DNA of 32,837 nt from Neorhizobium petrolearium (GTDB taxonomy: Bacteria; Pseudomonadota; Alphaproteobacteria; Rhizobiales; Rhizobiaceae): positions 1-32,837 of the forward strand of contig NZ_JAGGJW010000031.1 in the NCBI RefSeq assembly GCF_017873175.1, in the 5' to 3' direction. The notes below the pieces were generated by a model that did no database searches, was not told the origin of the DNA, and was given only the letters and a program-made list of their open reading frames with translations. Each line of letters starts with the position of its first letter. Position 1 is the stretch's first letter. Made by a program: the position numbers and the translations under genes. This document shows, in pieces, positions 1 through 7,727 of the stretch.

Positions 1-46
1 CAAGACGTTGACCCGCAAGGCCGTGGCGTGGGTCAATGATAGTCAC
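1..46 (-). CDS. Possible 5' end of a truncated small gene (DUF5372-like?)
   Basis: Reading leftward from a GTG at 46, the first residues are VTIIDPRHGLAGQRL, and the frame stays open to the window edge. The pattern 'V-T-x-x-D-P-x-H-x-L-x-G' resembles the start of DUF5372-type small proteins found near rhizobial transposase genes. Only 15 codons are visible, so this is a weak family guess. The frame also continues upstream of the GTG into the sequence that replaces the end of istB. Confidence 0.2.
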   Translation of the reverse strand, partial: MTIIDPRHGLAGQRL

Positions 47-740
47 ATGATGCACCACCCCGTCGACAATAGGGGCAGTCTGCGATGCTTGGTTCGCCGA
101 AGACGGTTGCCCATTCGCTGAAGCTGAGGTTGGTGGTGATGACGACGCTGGTGCGCTCGTAAAGCTTGCTCAACAGGTGGAAGAGAAGCGCTCCGCCTGA
201 GGCACTGAATGGAAGGTATCCGAGCTCATCGAGGATCAGCAGATCGAGACGGACCAGCGTCTCGGCGATCTGACCTGCCTTGCCCTTTGCCTTCTCCTGC
301 TCGAGCGCATTGACCAATTCGATGGTCGAGAAGAAGCGGACCTTTCGGCGGTGATGCTCGATAGCCTGGACTCCGAGGGCGGTCGCGACATGTGTTTTGC
401 CTGTGCCCGGCCCGCCGACGAGGACAATGTTATGCGCTCCGTCCATGAACTCGCATCGATGCAGTTGGCGCACCGTCGCCTCGTTGATTTCGCTGGCGGC
501 GAAGTCGTAGCCGGAGATGTCCTTGTAGGCCGGGAAACGGGCAGCCTTCATGTGATAGGCGATGGAGCGGACCTCGCGCTCGGCCATCTCGGCTTTTAGC
601 AACTGGGACAGGATCGGCACGGCCGCATCGAAGGCTGGTGCTCCTTGCTCGATCAGGTCCGTGACCGCTTGGGCCATGCCATACATCTTCAGGCTACGAA
701 GCATAATGACGACGGCGGCGCTGGCAGGATCATGACGCAT
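33..740 (-). pseudogene. istB: IstB-like ATPase of an IS21 element, 3' end replaced
   Basis: IstB is the AAA+ helper ATPase that regulates IS21 transposition together with the IstA transposase. From the ATG at 740 the protein has a Walker A motif GGPGTGKT at about residues 109-116, a Walker B motif LLILDELGYLPF around 167-178, and the family block NLSFSEW. Similarity stops at about residue 216 (VFGE, near base 95). The family then expects a conserved tail of about 30 residues; here an unrelated cysteine-rich tail runs to a stop at 33. The gene therefore lost its end, together with the left end of the IS, by recombination. I chose the ATG at 740 over the longer frame because family proteins begin at this MRHDP-type start and it overlaps the end of istA, as is usual in IS21. 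Confidence 0.85.
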
Positions 741-1669
741 GACGACCTCCCACGATCCGGACACGCAGGCCATCATAGCGCTCCACGTTTGCCTTGGGTT
801 CACGCAGCAAGGTCAGCGCCTGTGGCGTGTCGATGTCAGGACCGTCAGTTGTCTTCCCATCGATCAGACGATGCAGCAGGTTCAGCACATGCGTCTTGGT
901 CGCGACGCCTTGATCCAGAGCCAGCTCCACAGCCCTGACGACAACCTGTTCGTCGTGATGAAGCACCAGAGCGAGGATGTCGGCCATCTCCCGATCACCA
1001 CCGGGACGGCGAAGCATCTGGTCCTGCAGTTGTCGAAAGCCCAGCGGCAATTCCAGGAAGGGTGCACCATTGCGCAAAGCACCGGGCTTGCGCTGGATGA
1101 CGGCAAGGTAATGCCGCCAGTCGTAAATCGTTCGCGGTGGTTTGTCGTGGCTGCGTTCTATGATCCGCGGATGTTCGCAGAGGATATTGCCCTCGGCTGC
1201 AACTACCAGCCGCTCGGGATAAATCCGCAAGCTGACGGGGCGGTTCGCAAACGATGCTGGCACACTGTAACGATTACGTTCGAAGGTGATCAGGCATGTC
1301 GGCGAGACGCGCTTGCTCTGCTCGACGAAGCCGTCAAACATGGCGGGCAACGCCATTAAAGCAGGCTGTTCATCACCCCAAACATCCGCGATCGAACCGG
1401 GCAGGCTCCCGTGCGGTGTCTCCTGCCACAGGTCCTGGCAATGCTGCTCCAGCCAGAGGTTCAACGTTGCCAAATCCGGGAAGTCCGGCATCTGTTGCCA
1501 TAGGCGGGGACGAGAATCCTGAACGTTTTTCTCGACCTGCCCTTTCTCCCAGCCCGCAGCAGGATTGCAGAACTCAGGTGCAAAGACGTAGTGGTTCGTC
1601 ATCGCAAGGAACCGGATGTTGACCTGTCGCTCCTTGCCGCGGCCAACCCGATCGACCGCTGTCTTCATG
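730..1669 (-). pseudogene. istA: IstA transposase, C-terminal part
   Basis: This is the 3' two-thirds of an IS21 DDE transposase. It opens at the insertion junction with TAVDRVGRGKERQVN, which continues directly from GIYDN at the end of the other istA piece. Further in it carries the block AAGWEKGQVEKNVQ, which includes the catalytic glutamate region, and a Mu-transposase-like C-terminal domain (NRYSVPASF). Its stop overlaps the istB start, the usual translational coupling. The gene is split by the IS1111-type insertion. Joined, the two parts give about 510 residues, the normal IstA length, so the insertion is probably fairly recent. Confidence 0.85.
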
Positions 1670-1676
1670 TTATGGG

Positions 1677-1689
1677 ATGGACGCCTCCC
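1677..1689 (+). repeat. Left subterminal inverted repeat of the IS1111-type element
   Basis: ATGGACGCCTCCC is the exact reverse complement of GGGAGGCGTCCAT at 2971-2983. Both copies lie a few bases inside the ends, as in the IS1111 subgroup. Confidence 0.9.
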
Positions 1690-1731
1690 TCCGAGGCCTC
1701 AGAATGAGGGGCCCAACTAAAGGAGGAAGTC

Positions 1732-2736
1732 ATGACATTCGAATTGCTCGCAATCGATCTTGGAAAGTCGTCATTCCATCTCCACAGCATCGCGTCGGAT
1801 GGCGCTATCCTGTCGCGGAAGATCAGCCGTTCGAAGTTGGCCGAAACGGTCAAAGCTATAAACCCCAGGATGGTAGCGATGGAAGCCTGCGCCAGCGCTC
1901 ATCATTGGGGGCGGCAATTCCAGCATGACGGGCGAGAGGTCTTGCTGATCAATCCACGCTTCGTGAAGCCCTTTGTCCGTGGCTCCAAGAACGATGCGGT
2001 CGATGCTGCGGCGATTTATGAAGCGGCGACACGTCCAACCATGCGGTTCGTACCGGTCAAGTCGACCGCACAGCAAGACCTTCAGTCACTACATAGAGTT
2101 AGGGAGCGTCTGATCGTTCAGCGGACATCGCTGATCAATCATGCCCGCGGCCTTCTTGCCGAGTATGGAATCGTTTTGCCGCAGGGGCCATGGCGGTTTG
2201 CTGCTCAGGCACCCTCGGCTGTCGAGAATGCACCTCTTTCCGATCTCGGGCGCGAGCTATTCCTCGAACTCCTTGACCAGCTCACCGATGTGAATGACCG
2301 GGTTGCCAGGCTCGACCGGAAGATTAGCGAGATTTGCCGCGAGCGAGAAGATTGCCACCGTCTGTGCGAACTGCCTGGCGTCGGTCCGATCATTGCAACT
2401 GCACTGGTGGCCAGCGTTGAGGACGGGCGCCACTTCAAATCGGGGCGAGAACTGGCGGCCTGGATCGGGCTGGTCCCGCGACAATACACGACTGGCGGCA
2501 AACCACGCCTCGGCGGAATTGGCCGCCGAGCGAACCACTACCTCCGTCGCCAAATGATCCATGGTGCACGCGCAGTTATCAGCCGACTTGCCAGTCACGA
2601 CGATCGCCGATCGCAATGGCTGAAAGAGCTCGTCGCTCGCCGTGGATTTAATAAAGCGATCGTAGCGCTCGCCAACAAGACCGCGCGGGTAGCATGGGCC
2701 TTGCTTACACGACAGGAGCGCTATGCCGCAAAATAG
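1732..2736 (+). CDS. IS110/IS1111 family transposase (RuvC-like DEDD recombinase)
   Basis: This 334-residue enzyme would move the element by RNA-guided strand exchange in the cytoplasm. Residues 2-20 (ELLAIDLGKSSFHLH) form the first RuvC-like strand with catalytic Asp8, and NDAVDAAAIYEA supplies the later acidic residues of the DEDD set. The C-terminal Transposase_20 domain has the helix-hairpin-helix LPGVGPIIATALVASV and the block AAWIGLVPRQYTTGGKPRLG, with Ser/Thr candidates for the nucleophile. A strong ribosome binding site (AAAGGAGG) ends six bases before the ATG. The length is normal and no frameshift is seen. The gene lies alone in the IS, opposite to the host istA. Confidence 0.95.
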   Translation: MTFELLAIDLGKSSFHLHSIASDGAILSRKISRSKLAETVKAINPRMVAMEACASAHHWGRQFQHDGREVLLINPRFVKPFVRGSKNDAVDAAAIYEAATRPTMRFVPVKSTAQQDLQSLHRVRERLIVQRTSLINHARGLLAEYGIVLPQGPWRFAAQAPSAVENAPLSDLGRELFLELLDQLTDVNDRVARLDRKISEICREREDCHRLCELPGVGPIIATALVASVEDGRHFKSGRELAAWIGLVPRQYTTGGKPRLGGIGRRANHYLRRQMIHGARAVISRLASHDDRRSQWLKELVARRGFNKAIVALANKTARVAWALLTRQERYAAK

Positions 2737-2814
2737 TCATTTGCCAATCGTTGCCTGTGAGGCAATGATGAATGCGAGGTAAGAACTGATGGCGTAACGG
2801 CACGGACCGCAGCT

Positions 2815-2945
2815 TCGGATCCTGATTTACGACAAGGCCACAAAGGTCGATCATGTTATGAGGAAAGAGGCAGCGGACTCCCATCAAGGCCAGGAGCGTG
2901 ATCGCTCCAGCGATAGGCCGGATAGATTCACGCATCCAATGCCGA
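2815..2945 (+). ncRNA. Candidate seekRNA / bridge RNA of the IS1111-type element
   Basis: This lies between the transposase stop and the right repeat. TCATGTTATG (2851-2860) equals the left target flank at 1665-1674. ATTTACGACAA (2825-2835) matches the reverse complement of the right flank (2987-2997) at 9 of 11 bases. ATAGATT (2922-2928) equals the right IS tip (2982-2988). CATCCAAT (2933-2940) matches the reverse complement of the left tip (1672-1679) at 7 of 8. A perfect hairpin, GGAGCG-TGAT-CGCTCC, lies at 2893-2908 between the target and donor segments. RNA ends are not determined. Confidence 0.65.
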
Positions 2946-2970
2946 GTGCCGCCAAATGTTCATCTCGCCC

Positions 2971-2983
2971 GGGAGGCGTCCAT
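2971..2983 (-). repeat. Right subterminal inverted repeat of the IS1111-type element
   Basis: GGGAGGCGTCCAT is a perfect 13-bp inverted partner of 1677-1689. Only AGA plus the shared TTAT separates it from resumed istA sequence. Confidence 0.9.
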
Positions 2984-2986
2984 AGA

Positions 2987-3579
2987 TTATCGTAGATGCC
3001 GCGAGCAGGGACGCCTCCGAACACACGGAAGCCGTGCCAATGGGCGTCAAAAAGCATCTCGTGCGTCTGCAGCAGGTAGGCCCTGACCAAAAACGCGCGA
3101 CTGTGCGATAGCTTGATATGCGCGACCTGCAGCTTCGTCCGCTCTCCGCCGATCACGGCATAATCCTCACTCCAATCGAATTGGAATGCTTCGCCTGGGC
3201 GGAAAGACAGCGGAACGAATATGCCTCGGCCCGTCGTCTGCTGCTCACGTTGTCTATCCGCCCGCCAATCTCGGGCGAAGGCTGCAACACGGCCATAGGA
3301 ACCGGTAAAGCCGAGCGCCACCAGATCGGCATGAATCTGCTTCAGTGTTCGGCGCTGCTTGCGCGACTTCCCGGCCTCGGTCTTCAGCCAGGCCGCCAGT
3401 TTGTCGGCAAAAGGATCAAGCTTGCTCGGTCGTTCCGGTACCGTGAACGTCGGTTCGATCGTGCCCGCGTTCAAATACTTCGCGATCGTGTTTCGCGACA
3501 GCCCCGTGCGCCGGCTGATCTCGCGTACAGACAGGTTCTCGCGCAGCTTCATCCGACGGATAATGTTTAAAAGTCCCAT
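2987..3579 (-). pseudogene. istA: IstA transposase, N-terminal part
   Basis: This is the 5' part of the IS21 transposase. From the ATG at 3579 it has an N-terminal helix-turn-helix (LSVREISRRTGLSRNTIAKYL) and the first catalytic strand (EAFQFDWSED). It ends at GVPARGIYDN, where the IS1111-type element interrupts the next conserved codons. GGAG lies nine bases upstream of the ATG, supporting this start rather than the longer open frame to 3645. Read-through into the insertion adds about 35 meaningless residues before a stop at 2884. Confidence 0.85.
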
Positions 3580-3631
3580 GTGGATCACTCCGTTGCCCCC
3601 GTCGCTCTCCGCGTTGGGGGAAGGTTCACAT

Positions 3632-3691
3632 GGCTCAATTCTCAATGGAAATTATGCGCCTAACCGGCTCAGTTCTGCGTGGAAACCAACA
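3632..3691 (+). repeat. IS21 right-end terminal repeats
   Basis: Two related 20-mers lie 34 bases apart: GGCTCAATTCTCAATGGAAA at 3632-3651 and GGCTCAGTTCTGCGTGGAAA at 3666-3685, 16 of 20 identical. IS21 elements carry multiple direct repeats at each tip as transposase binding sites. The tip itself ends in CCAACA at 3691. Confidence 0.65.
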
Positions 3692-3821
3692 GTCAGGCTT
3701 TTATTGAAGCGTTTTTTCCCTGAGGTCTTTGAGAAATTCCCTGAACCGCTGAGCGGGCAAATCGGGATTACGAAGTCGGCGCTGAGTTCCGTGACCGTCG
3801 CAAGGGACTATGGGGTCGACA
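3692..3821 (+). other. Unassigned remnant between two IS elements
   Basis: One frame reads FFPEVFEKFPEPLSGQIG followed by about 28 further residues before running into the ISAs1 end, so this is probably a fragment of a gene broken on both sides. I do not recognise the protein. No RNA gene or regulatory site is evident. Confidence 0.3.
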
Positions 3822-4960
3822 TCAGGGCGATCGGGTGAAGAAGTAGGTGACAAAGGTTTGAATTGCTGAATCAGTCGCGATCCTCTGGATGGAGGAACGA
3901 CGACGATGACGGATAGCGATCGGGAGCATGGCGAACTTTTTGAGGAGGCGGGTGTTTTTCTTGGATATTTTGAGGATATTCCGGACGGGCGTCAGGTCGG
4001 CAAGGTCCGCTACCCGCTGAGGGAGGTGCTGCTGCTGTGCCTGCTTGCGGTATTGTCGGGGGCGGAAACATTCACGGACATCGCGAATTTTGGCAATCGG
4101 AAGCTGAGTTTTCTGCGTCGGTTTCGGCCTTTTGCAGGCGGCACACCGTCGCATGATCATCTCGGCGACATCCTTGCCACGCTTGATGCCGAGGCGTTTC
4201 AGCGCTGTTTTGTCGCCTGGGTCGCGTCGCTGACCGGCGTGGCGACAGAGGTGATCGCCATCGATGGCAAGACCGTGCGCCGGTCGAAAGGCGCCAAGGC
4301 GGCGATCCACATGGTCTCGGCGTTCGCCGCGCGCCAACGTCTGGTGCTGGGTCAGGTCAAGGTCGGCGAGAAGGCCAACGAGATCGTCGCGATCCCCCAT
4401 CTTCTGAAGGTGCTGGCGATCGAGGGGGCGATCGTGACCATCGACGCCATGGGCTGCCAGCGTGCGATCGCGCAGCAGATCGTCGACCAGAAGGCCGACT
4501 ATGTCCTCGCCCTCAAGGGCAATCAAAGCGCGCTGCGCGACGATGTCAGCCTGTTCGTGACCGAGCAGAAAGCCAAGCAATACGCCGATACCGCGATCAG
4601 TCGACATGAGACCGTGGATGGCGATCATGGTCGGATCGAAACCAGGACCACCACCGTCCTGCATGATGTCGCCTGGCTTCAGCAACGCCACAAATGGCCC
4701 GCCCTGAAATCCGTCGTCATCATCGACAGCATACGCGAAATCGGCAGCAAGACCGAGCGGGAGACCCGCTTATACATCAGCTCGTTGAAGCTGCCCGCCG
4801 ACAAGCTCGGACCGATCGTTCGCAGTCATTGGGCAATCGAGAACAGCCTGCACTGGGTGCTGGACATGGTCTTCCGCGACGACGAATGCCGCGTCCGAAC
4901 CGAAAACGCCCCGGCCAACTTCACCACCATCAAACATATCGCAACCAATCTGCTGCGATT
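3822..4960 (+). mobile_element. ISAs1-family element remnant, right end missing
   Basis: The left tip is placed at CAGGGCGATCGGGTG (about 3822), 84 bases before the transposase start. The transposase loses similarity at about 4960 and no inverted copy of the left tip is seen to 5330, so the right end was deleted or replaced. The exact left boundary is inferred. Confidence 0.6.
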
Positions 4961-5258
4961 GCCGACCACCAGAGATTCTCATGTCCGTTTTCAAGAGCTT
5001 GGGCATGGGTTTTTCGCGTCGCTTTTTCAGCGTCGACGAGGGACAAATATGCTGCCTATTGCAGGACGCGGCGGCATTGAGACGACGGTTGATCAGCAGT
5101 TCATTTGCATTGATCATACCACCCAGCCTAGCGCCCCATCCGCACTGATGCTCGCAGAAGATACCTCTGCCTCACGACATCGGCATGGCCCTAAGGCCCG
5201 GCTACATTGTCCCGGCAGCTTCACACCGGACCGTTACCAGTCCCGCATGTGCCGGTAG
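3906..5258 (+). pseudogene. ISAs1 family transposase, C-terminus replaced
   Basis: This is a DDE transposase. The N-terminal domain includes YFEDIPDGRQVGKVRYPL, the usual ISAs1 opening. The catalytic triad is readable as Asp120 (AIDGKTVRRS), Asp180 (VTIDAMGC) and Glu312 (WAIENSLHWVLD), followed by DDECRVRTENAPANF. Family similarity ends at ATNLLR, about residue 351. The normal last ~20 residues are replaced by about 100 residues of low-complexity read-through to a stop at 5258. The catalytic residues survive, but with the end of the gene and the right IS tip gone it cannot mobilise itself. Confidence 0.85.
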
Positions 5259-5328
5259 GCTACTGATGACGGAACATCAGGTTTGTCCCGGAATATAAAT
5301 CCCGTACAAACAATTACTTAGGCGACTT
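4961..5328 (+). other. Unexplained segment after the ISAs1 break
   Basis: About 370 bases with no convincing gene on either strand. It includes a 6-bp inverted pair CCGGCA...TGCCGG (about 5212-5255). The piece separates two genes that are both short at their 3' ends (the ISAs1 transposase and the HU-like gene), so it may be inserted or rearranged DNA. Confidence 0.3.
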
Positions 5329-5499
5329 TCACGTCGCACTGATTTTGAACTTGCCGAACGACGGGATGGACGTCTCAGCGCCCGCCTGGGCCGCGTCGGC
5401 GATCTGCTTGAAGACACTTTCGACGATCGTCTTGGCCTGCGCCTTGGTCAGGTTCTGCTCGGACGCGATCTTGTCGGCGATTTCGTTGGTGGTGGTCAT
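5329..5499 (-). CDS. Short HU/IHF-like DNA-binding protein (truncated)
   Basis: The 56-residue product MTTTNEIADKIAS...SIPSFGKFKISAT matches the first half of HU-family histone-like proteins: two N-terminal dimerisation helices (NLTKAQAKTIVESVFKQIADA) then the strand SIPSFGKF. HU proteins are about 90 residues; the DNA-binding arm and last helix are absent. After the stop the next codons read AAA GTC GCC TAA, which could be a remnant of an HU C-terminus (K-V-A-stop) brought close by an internal deletion. AAGGAGA lies upstream of the ATG at suitable spacing, so it may still be translated. It could act as a partial dimerisation partner or be dead. Confidence 0.6.
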   Translation of the reverse strand: MTTTNEIADKIASEQNLTKAQAKTIVESVFKQIADAAQAGAETSIPSFGKFKISAT

Positions 5500-5977
5500 G
5501 GAAGGACGGTCTCCTTAGTTGTTGCCCTTCCGGTATGACGATGAAGATGCGGCAACGATAGGGACCTCAAAGCAGCATTTCCTCTGAAGCCTAAGAAAAC
5601 CACAGGAAATCGCGGATCACGTGCCGTCGGCGACGACTATCCGGAGCGCTGGACGTCACGGTAGCCCCGCCGCCTTTTCGTGCGTTCGAGCCGCGACAGC
5701 GCCCCATCCGCATCCACTTGAGCGTCGAAGCTCTCCATCTTCATCTGGCCGGTCGACCCGATCCGGCGTCATTGATTCACGGCCGTTATGGATTTGCGCC
5801 GGGACAGAAGGCTCGGGGCGAGACGGCTCAGCCGCACGGGTCTATGCGCAAGCGCACCGAAACCTTGAAGCGGTTTCGTTCCCTTTCGATTGCGATCGTC
5901 TCGCATGGCTGCGGCCGTTTCGGCCGGGCTTCTTCGGCAAGCCTCACGCTAGAACTGACGTGCTCCACGATGATTTA

Positions 5978-6005
5978 TTGTCCCGGCGGCGATCAAGTGT
6001 ACAAT
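5978..6005 (+). promoter_or_regulatory. Candidate promoter for the small HTH gene
   Basis: TTGTCC (5978-5983) and TACAAT (6000-6005) are separated by 16 bases, and the -10 lies about 30 bases before the ATG at 6035. The rest of 5500-6034 has no gene I trust. It contains hairpins at 5858-5878 (CGAAACC/GGTTTCG) and 5912-5926 (CGGCCG/CGGCCG, TTT loop). Confidence 0.4.
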
Positions 6006-6034
6006 CGGCGTGTCGGAACAGGAGGCTCGCTCTC

Positions 6035-6283
6035 ATGGCAAACACTCTGGAGACCAAAGTCCTGCGAAACATGGCGTTGGCCATGGAGCGGGAGAGAGAA
6101 AAGCGGGGAATGACCGTGACCGAATTGGCGCGACTATGCGAACTGACCGAATCCGACTATCTCGGCATTTTGGATGGCTCCGTGAACCTGCGCTTGAGCG
6201 CGATCGATCGCATCAGCAACAATCTTCGCATCCACCTGGATGAACTGATTGGCGGCCAATCCCGGAAGCTCAGTCTGAGCTGA
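6035..6283 (+). CDS. Small helix-turn-helix (XRE-like) regulator
   Basis: The 82-residue protein is nearly all one HTH domain: MTVTELARLCELTESDYLGI followed by a recognition-helix region and RLSAIDRISNNLRIHLDELI. It likely binds DNA as a dimer. AGGAGG sits nine bases before this ATG, so I use it instead of the longer open frame from 5621, whose first 138 codons look non-coding. It stands alone; no adjacent target gene is evident on its strand. Confidence 0.7.
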   Translation: MANTLETKVLRNMALAMEREREKRGMTVTELARLCELTESDYLGILDGSVNLRLSAIDRISNNLRIHLDELIGGQSRKLSLS

Positions 6284-6312
6284 GCGTGGCCGAGACCTGG
6301 CCGCACGATCGA

Positions 6313-6573
6313 TCATGCAATAGGCGACACACTTGACGCGGTGTCAGACGTTTCTTCTTCCTTGGCTGTTCGCCGGCCAATCGTTGATCGTATCCGGTTC
6401 AGGACCAGCAGCAGGAAAGGGACATCCTCCCAGCCAACGTCGACCTCGAATAGCATGTCGCTGTTGCGGTTGCGCCAGCGAACCTCCTCCCTTGTCACGA
6501 AAGGTGTGGCAATTTCGGCGAGGGCGGCGAGCGGCGTGAAGATGAGAACGCAGAACAGGCTTGCGGTCTTCAT
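6313..6573 (-). CDS. Hypothetical small secreted protein
   Basis: The frame gives 86 residues starting MKTASLFCVLIFTPLAALA, a good signal-peptide shape (one charge, hydrophobic core, ALA cleavage motif). The mature part is mixed-charge and unrecognised. The start coincides with the point where an IS110 fragment ends on the same strand, so the ATG may belong to IS sequence and the gene may be a chimera. The ribosome binding site is weak. It could be real or accidental. Confidence 0.35.
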   Translation of the reverse strand: MKTASLFCVLIFTPLAALAEIATPFVTREEVRWRNRNSDMLFEVDVGWEDVPFLLLVLNRIRSTIGRRTAKEEETSDTASSVSPIA

Positions 6574-6806
6574 TTGCATGTTCAAGGATGCCTTCGCGTG
6601 GCGGGCGTCCAGACGGATGATCGGCAATCCTTCCGCCTTGAGCGCGTGCCAATGCCAGGTGAAAGCGGACCGCTCTCCAGTCCTATCCGGATCGCGTTCA
6701 GCGCCTTGGCCTTGATCGCTTCTGAAATTCCCTCCGGGGCCGAAGGACGTGTGCCCTGCCAAACGATCTTGCCATCGCTGCCAATAACACACACACTGAC
6801 CCGCAA
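6574..6806 (-). pseudogene. IS110 family transposase fragment with frameshift
   Basis: VCVIGSDGKIVWQGTR and AIRIGLESGPLSP in one frame continue as WHWHALKAEGLPIIRLDARHAK in another. Together these are the N-terminal RuvC-like portion of an IS110 transposase. The first conserved Asp segment and everything after about residue 85 are absent, and the frame shifts once. This element differs from the intact IS1111-type copy at 1670-2986. Confidence 0.7.
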
Positions 6807-6992
6807 TTATCCCATGTCGGCCCGGGCTTTCTCTTCGGGCCGCTATGCTGACCCTCTTGCGGCTGCCCTTCTTCTGCTCCTGCGCGACGAGAATTCCCGA
6901 AATCCGGCCTGCGCTCTTCAAATCGCTGGACTGACGTCAACTGCCCTCGCCATTTTTCTGACATTCGCGAGTGATTTATGCCCTAGCCAAGA

Positions 6993-7010
6993 TGTATCGG
7001 ATTTGATACA
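6993..7010 (+). promoter_or_regulatory. Candidate operator of the HigBA-like pair
   Basis: TGTATC-GGATTT-GATACA is a perfect 6-bp inverted repeat ending eight bases before the toxin ATG. Antitoxins of this class usually repress their own operon through such a palindrome. Confidence 0.5.
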
Positions 7011-7018
7011 GTTTGCCC

Positions 7019-7342
7019 ATGAAGGCAATTGAATGGCTTGGAAGCAGCCGCGCGGATGTTCGGTCGTTTCCCGACGATGCGCGTGTAGAGGCGGGCTGGC
7101 AGCTCGAACTTGTCCAGCGCGGCGACGACCCCGATGACTGGAAACCTATGCAGGCCGTGGGGCCAGGCGTCAGAGAAATCAGGATTCGTGAGGCATCGGG
7201 AGCGTTCCGCGTCATCTATCTGGCAACAGTAGAGGATCGCGTTCTGGTACTGCATGCGTTCCAGAAGAAGACGCAGGCCCCCTCAAAGAAAGACCTTGAT
7301 TTGGCGGCCCAACGGCTGAAACGATGGAAGGCAGAACGATGA
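7019..7342 (+). CDS. RelE/HigB-type toxin (Gp49-like)
   Basis: The 107-residue protein is of the phage-derived Gp49-like/HigB toxin family: LGSSRADVRSFPDDAR near the N-terminus, a central VREIRIREASGAFRVIYLA strand pair, and VLVLHAFQKKTQAPSKKDLDLAAQRL at the end. Members cleave mRNA at the ribosome. The ATG at 7019 is preferred over a TTG two codons earlier. The stop overlaps the antitoxin start (ATGA), and the order toxin-antitoxin is typical of higBA. Confidence 0.85.
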   Translation: MKAIEWLGSSRADVRSFPDDARVEAGWQLELVQRGDDPDDWKPMQAVGPGVREIRIREASGAFRVIYLATVEDRVLVLHAFQKKTQAPSKKDLDLAAQRLKRWKAER

Positions 7343-7620
7343 ACGTAGAAATCTATGAAAACGTCTGGGATGCTCTGGCGGACACGGAACAGGAGGCCGC
7401 GAACCTGAAGGCGCGCTCGGCGCTGCTCTACGAAATCCGTAAGGCAGTCCACCGCTGGGACGTTCCGCAGGAGGAGGCCGCCAAGCGGCTTGGTCTGACG
7501 CGCCCCCGCACCAATGATCTGCTGCGCGGCAAACTCGCCAAGTTCTCGCTTGACGCGCTGGTCAACATCGCTGCATCAGCGCATCTGGATATTGAAATCC
7601 GAGTAAAAGAGGCAGCGTGA
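7339..7620 (+). CDS. HigA-like XRE antitoxin
   Basis: The 93-residue protein has an HTH (VPQEEAAKRLGLTRPRTNDLLRGKLAKFSLDALVNIA) in its second half, matching the XRE antitoxins paired with Gp49-like toxins. The ATG at 7339 overlaps the toxin stop by four bases, indicating translational coupling. It should neutralise the upstream toxin and repress the operon, probably through the palindrome at 6993-7010. Confidence 0.85.
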   Translation: MNVEIYENVWDALADTEQEAANLKARSALLYEIRKAVHRWDVPQEEAAKRLGLTRPRTNDLLRGKLAKFSLDALVNIAASAHLDIEIRVKEAA

Positions 7621-7727
7621 TCGTCCGGGTGTCGCGAGCTTCGGGCAGCCCGTCCGAAAACTCGAACAGTGATTCCGAAGGTTAGCTTGCGCCTGGGTTT
7701 TTGGACGGTCTGCCCGAAATCTGCTAC

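Larger units (their letters stand above)
1670..2986 (+). mobile_element. IS1111-type (IS110 family) element inserted in istA
   Basis: The boundaries come from rejoining the split istA codons. A 13-bp perfect inverted repeat lies just inside each end. If the shared TTAT (also at 2987-2990) is assigned to the left end, 7 bases lie outside the left repeat and 3 outside the right, matching the asymmetry I recall for IS1111 elements. One transposase gene is followed by about 250 bases of non-coding DNA. In the IS1111 group the guide RNA comes from this 3' non-coding end. The intact repeats and gene suggest the element may be active. Confidence 0.85.
95..3691 (-). mobile_element. IS21-family element, left end lost, interrupted by an IS1111-type element
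   Basis: The element reads on the minus strand as istA then istB. The right end is at about 3691, where the minus strand begins TGTTGGTTTCCACGC, a typical IS21 TG-starting tip. The left end is missing because istB switches to foreign sequence at about base 95. An IS1111-type element sits inside istA at 1670-2986. No target duplication can be checked because one end is gone. The element should be immobile. Confidence 0.8.

Noticed and set aside
3359..3838. 159-residue plus-strand frame across the istA start and IS21 end
   Set aside because: It runs antisense to istA and then through IS tip and remnant DNA, so it is not a single gene.
5008..5258. C-terminal extension of the ISAs1 transposase as a real domain
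   Set aside because: The sequence has no family pattern and begins exactly where the conserved transposase tail should continue; read-through is simpler.
5621..6034. Long upstream extension of the small HTH gene
   Set aside because: The first 138 codons have no protein-like pattern, and a good ribosome binding site and promoter fit the later ATG at 6035.
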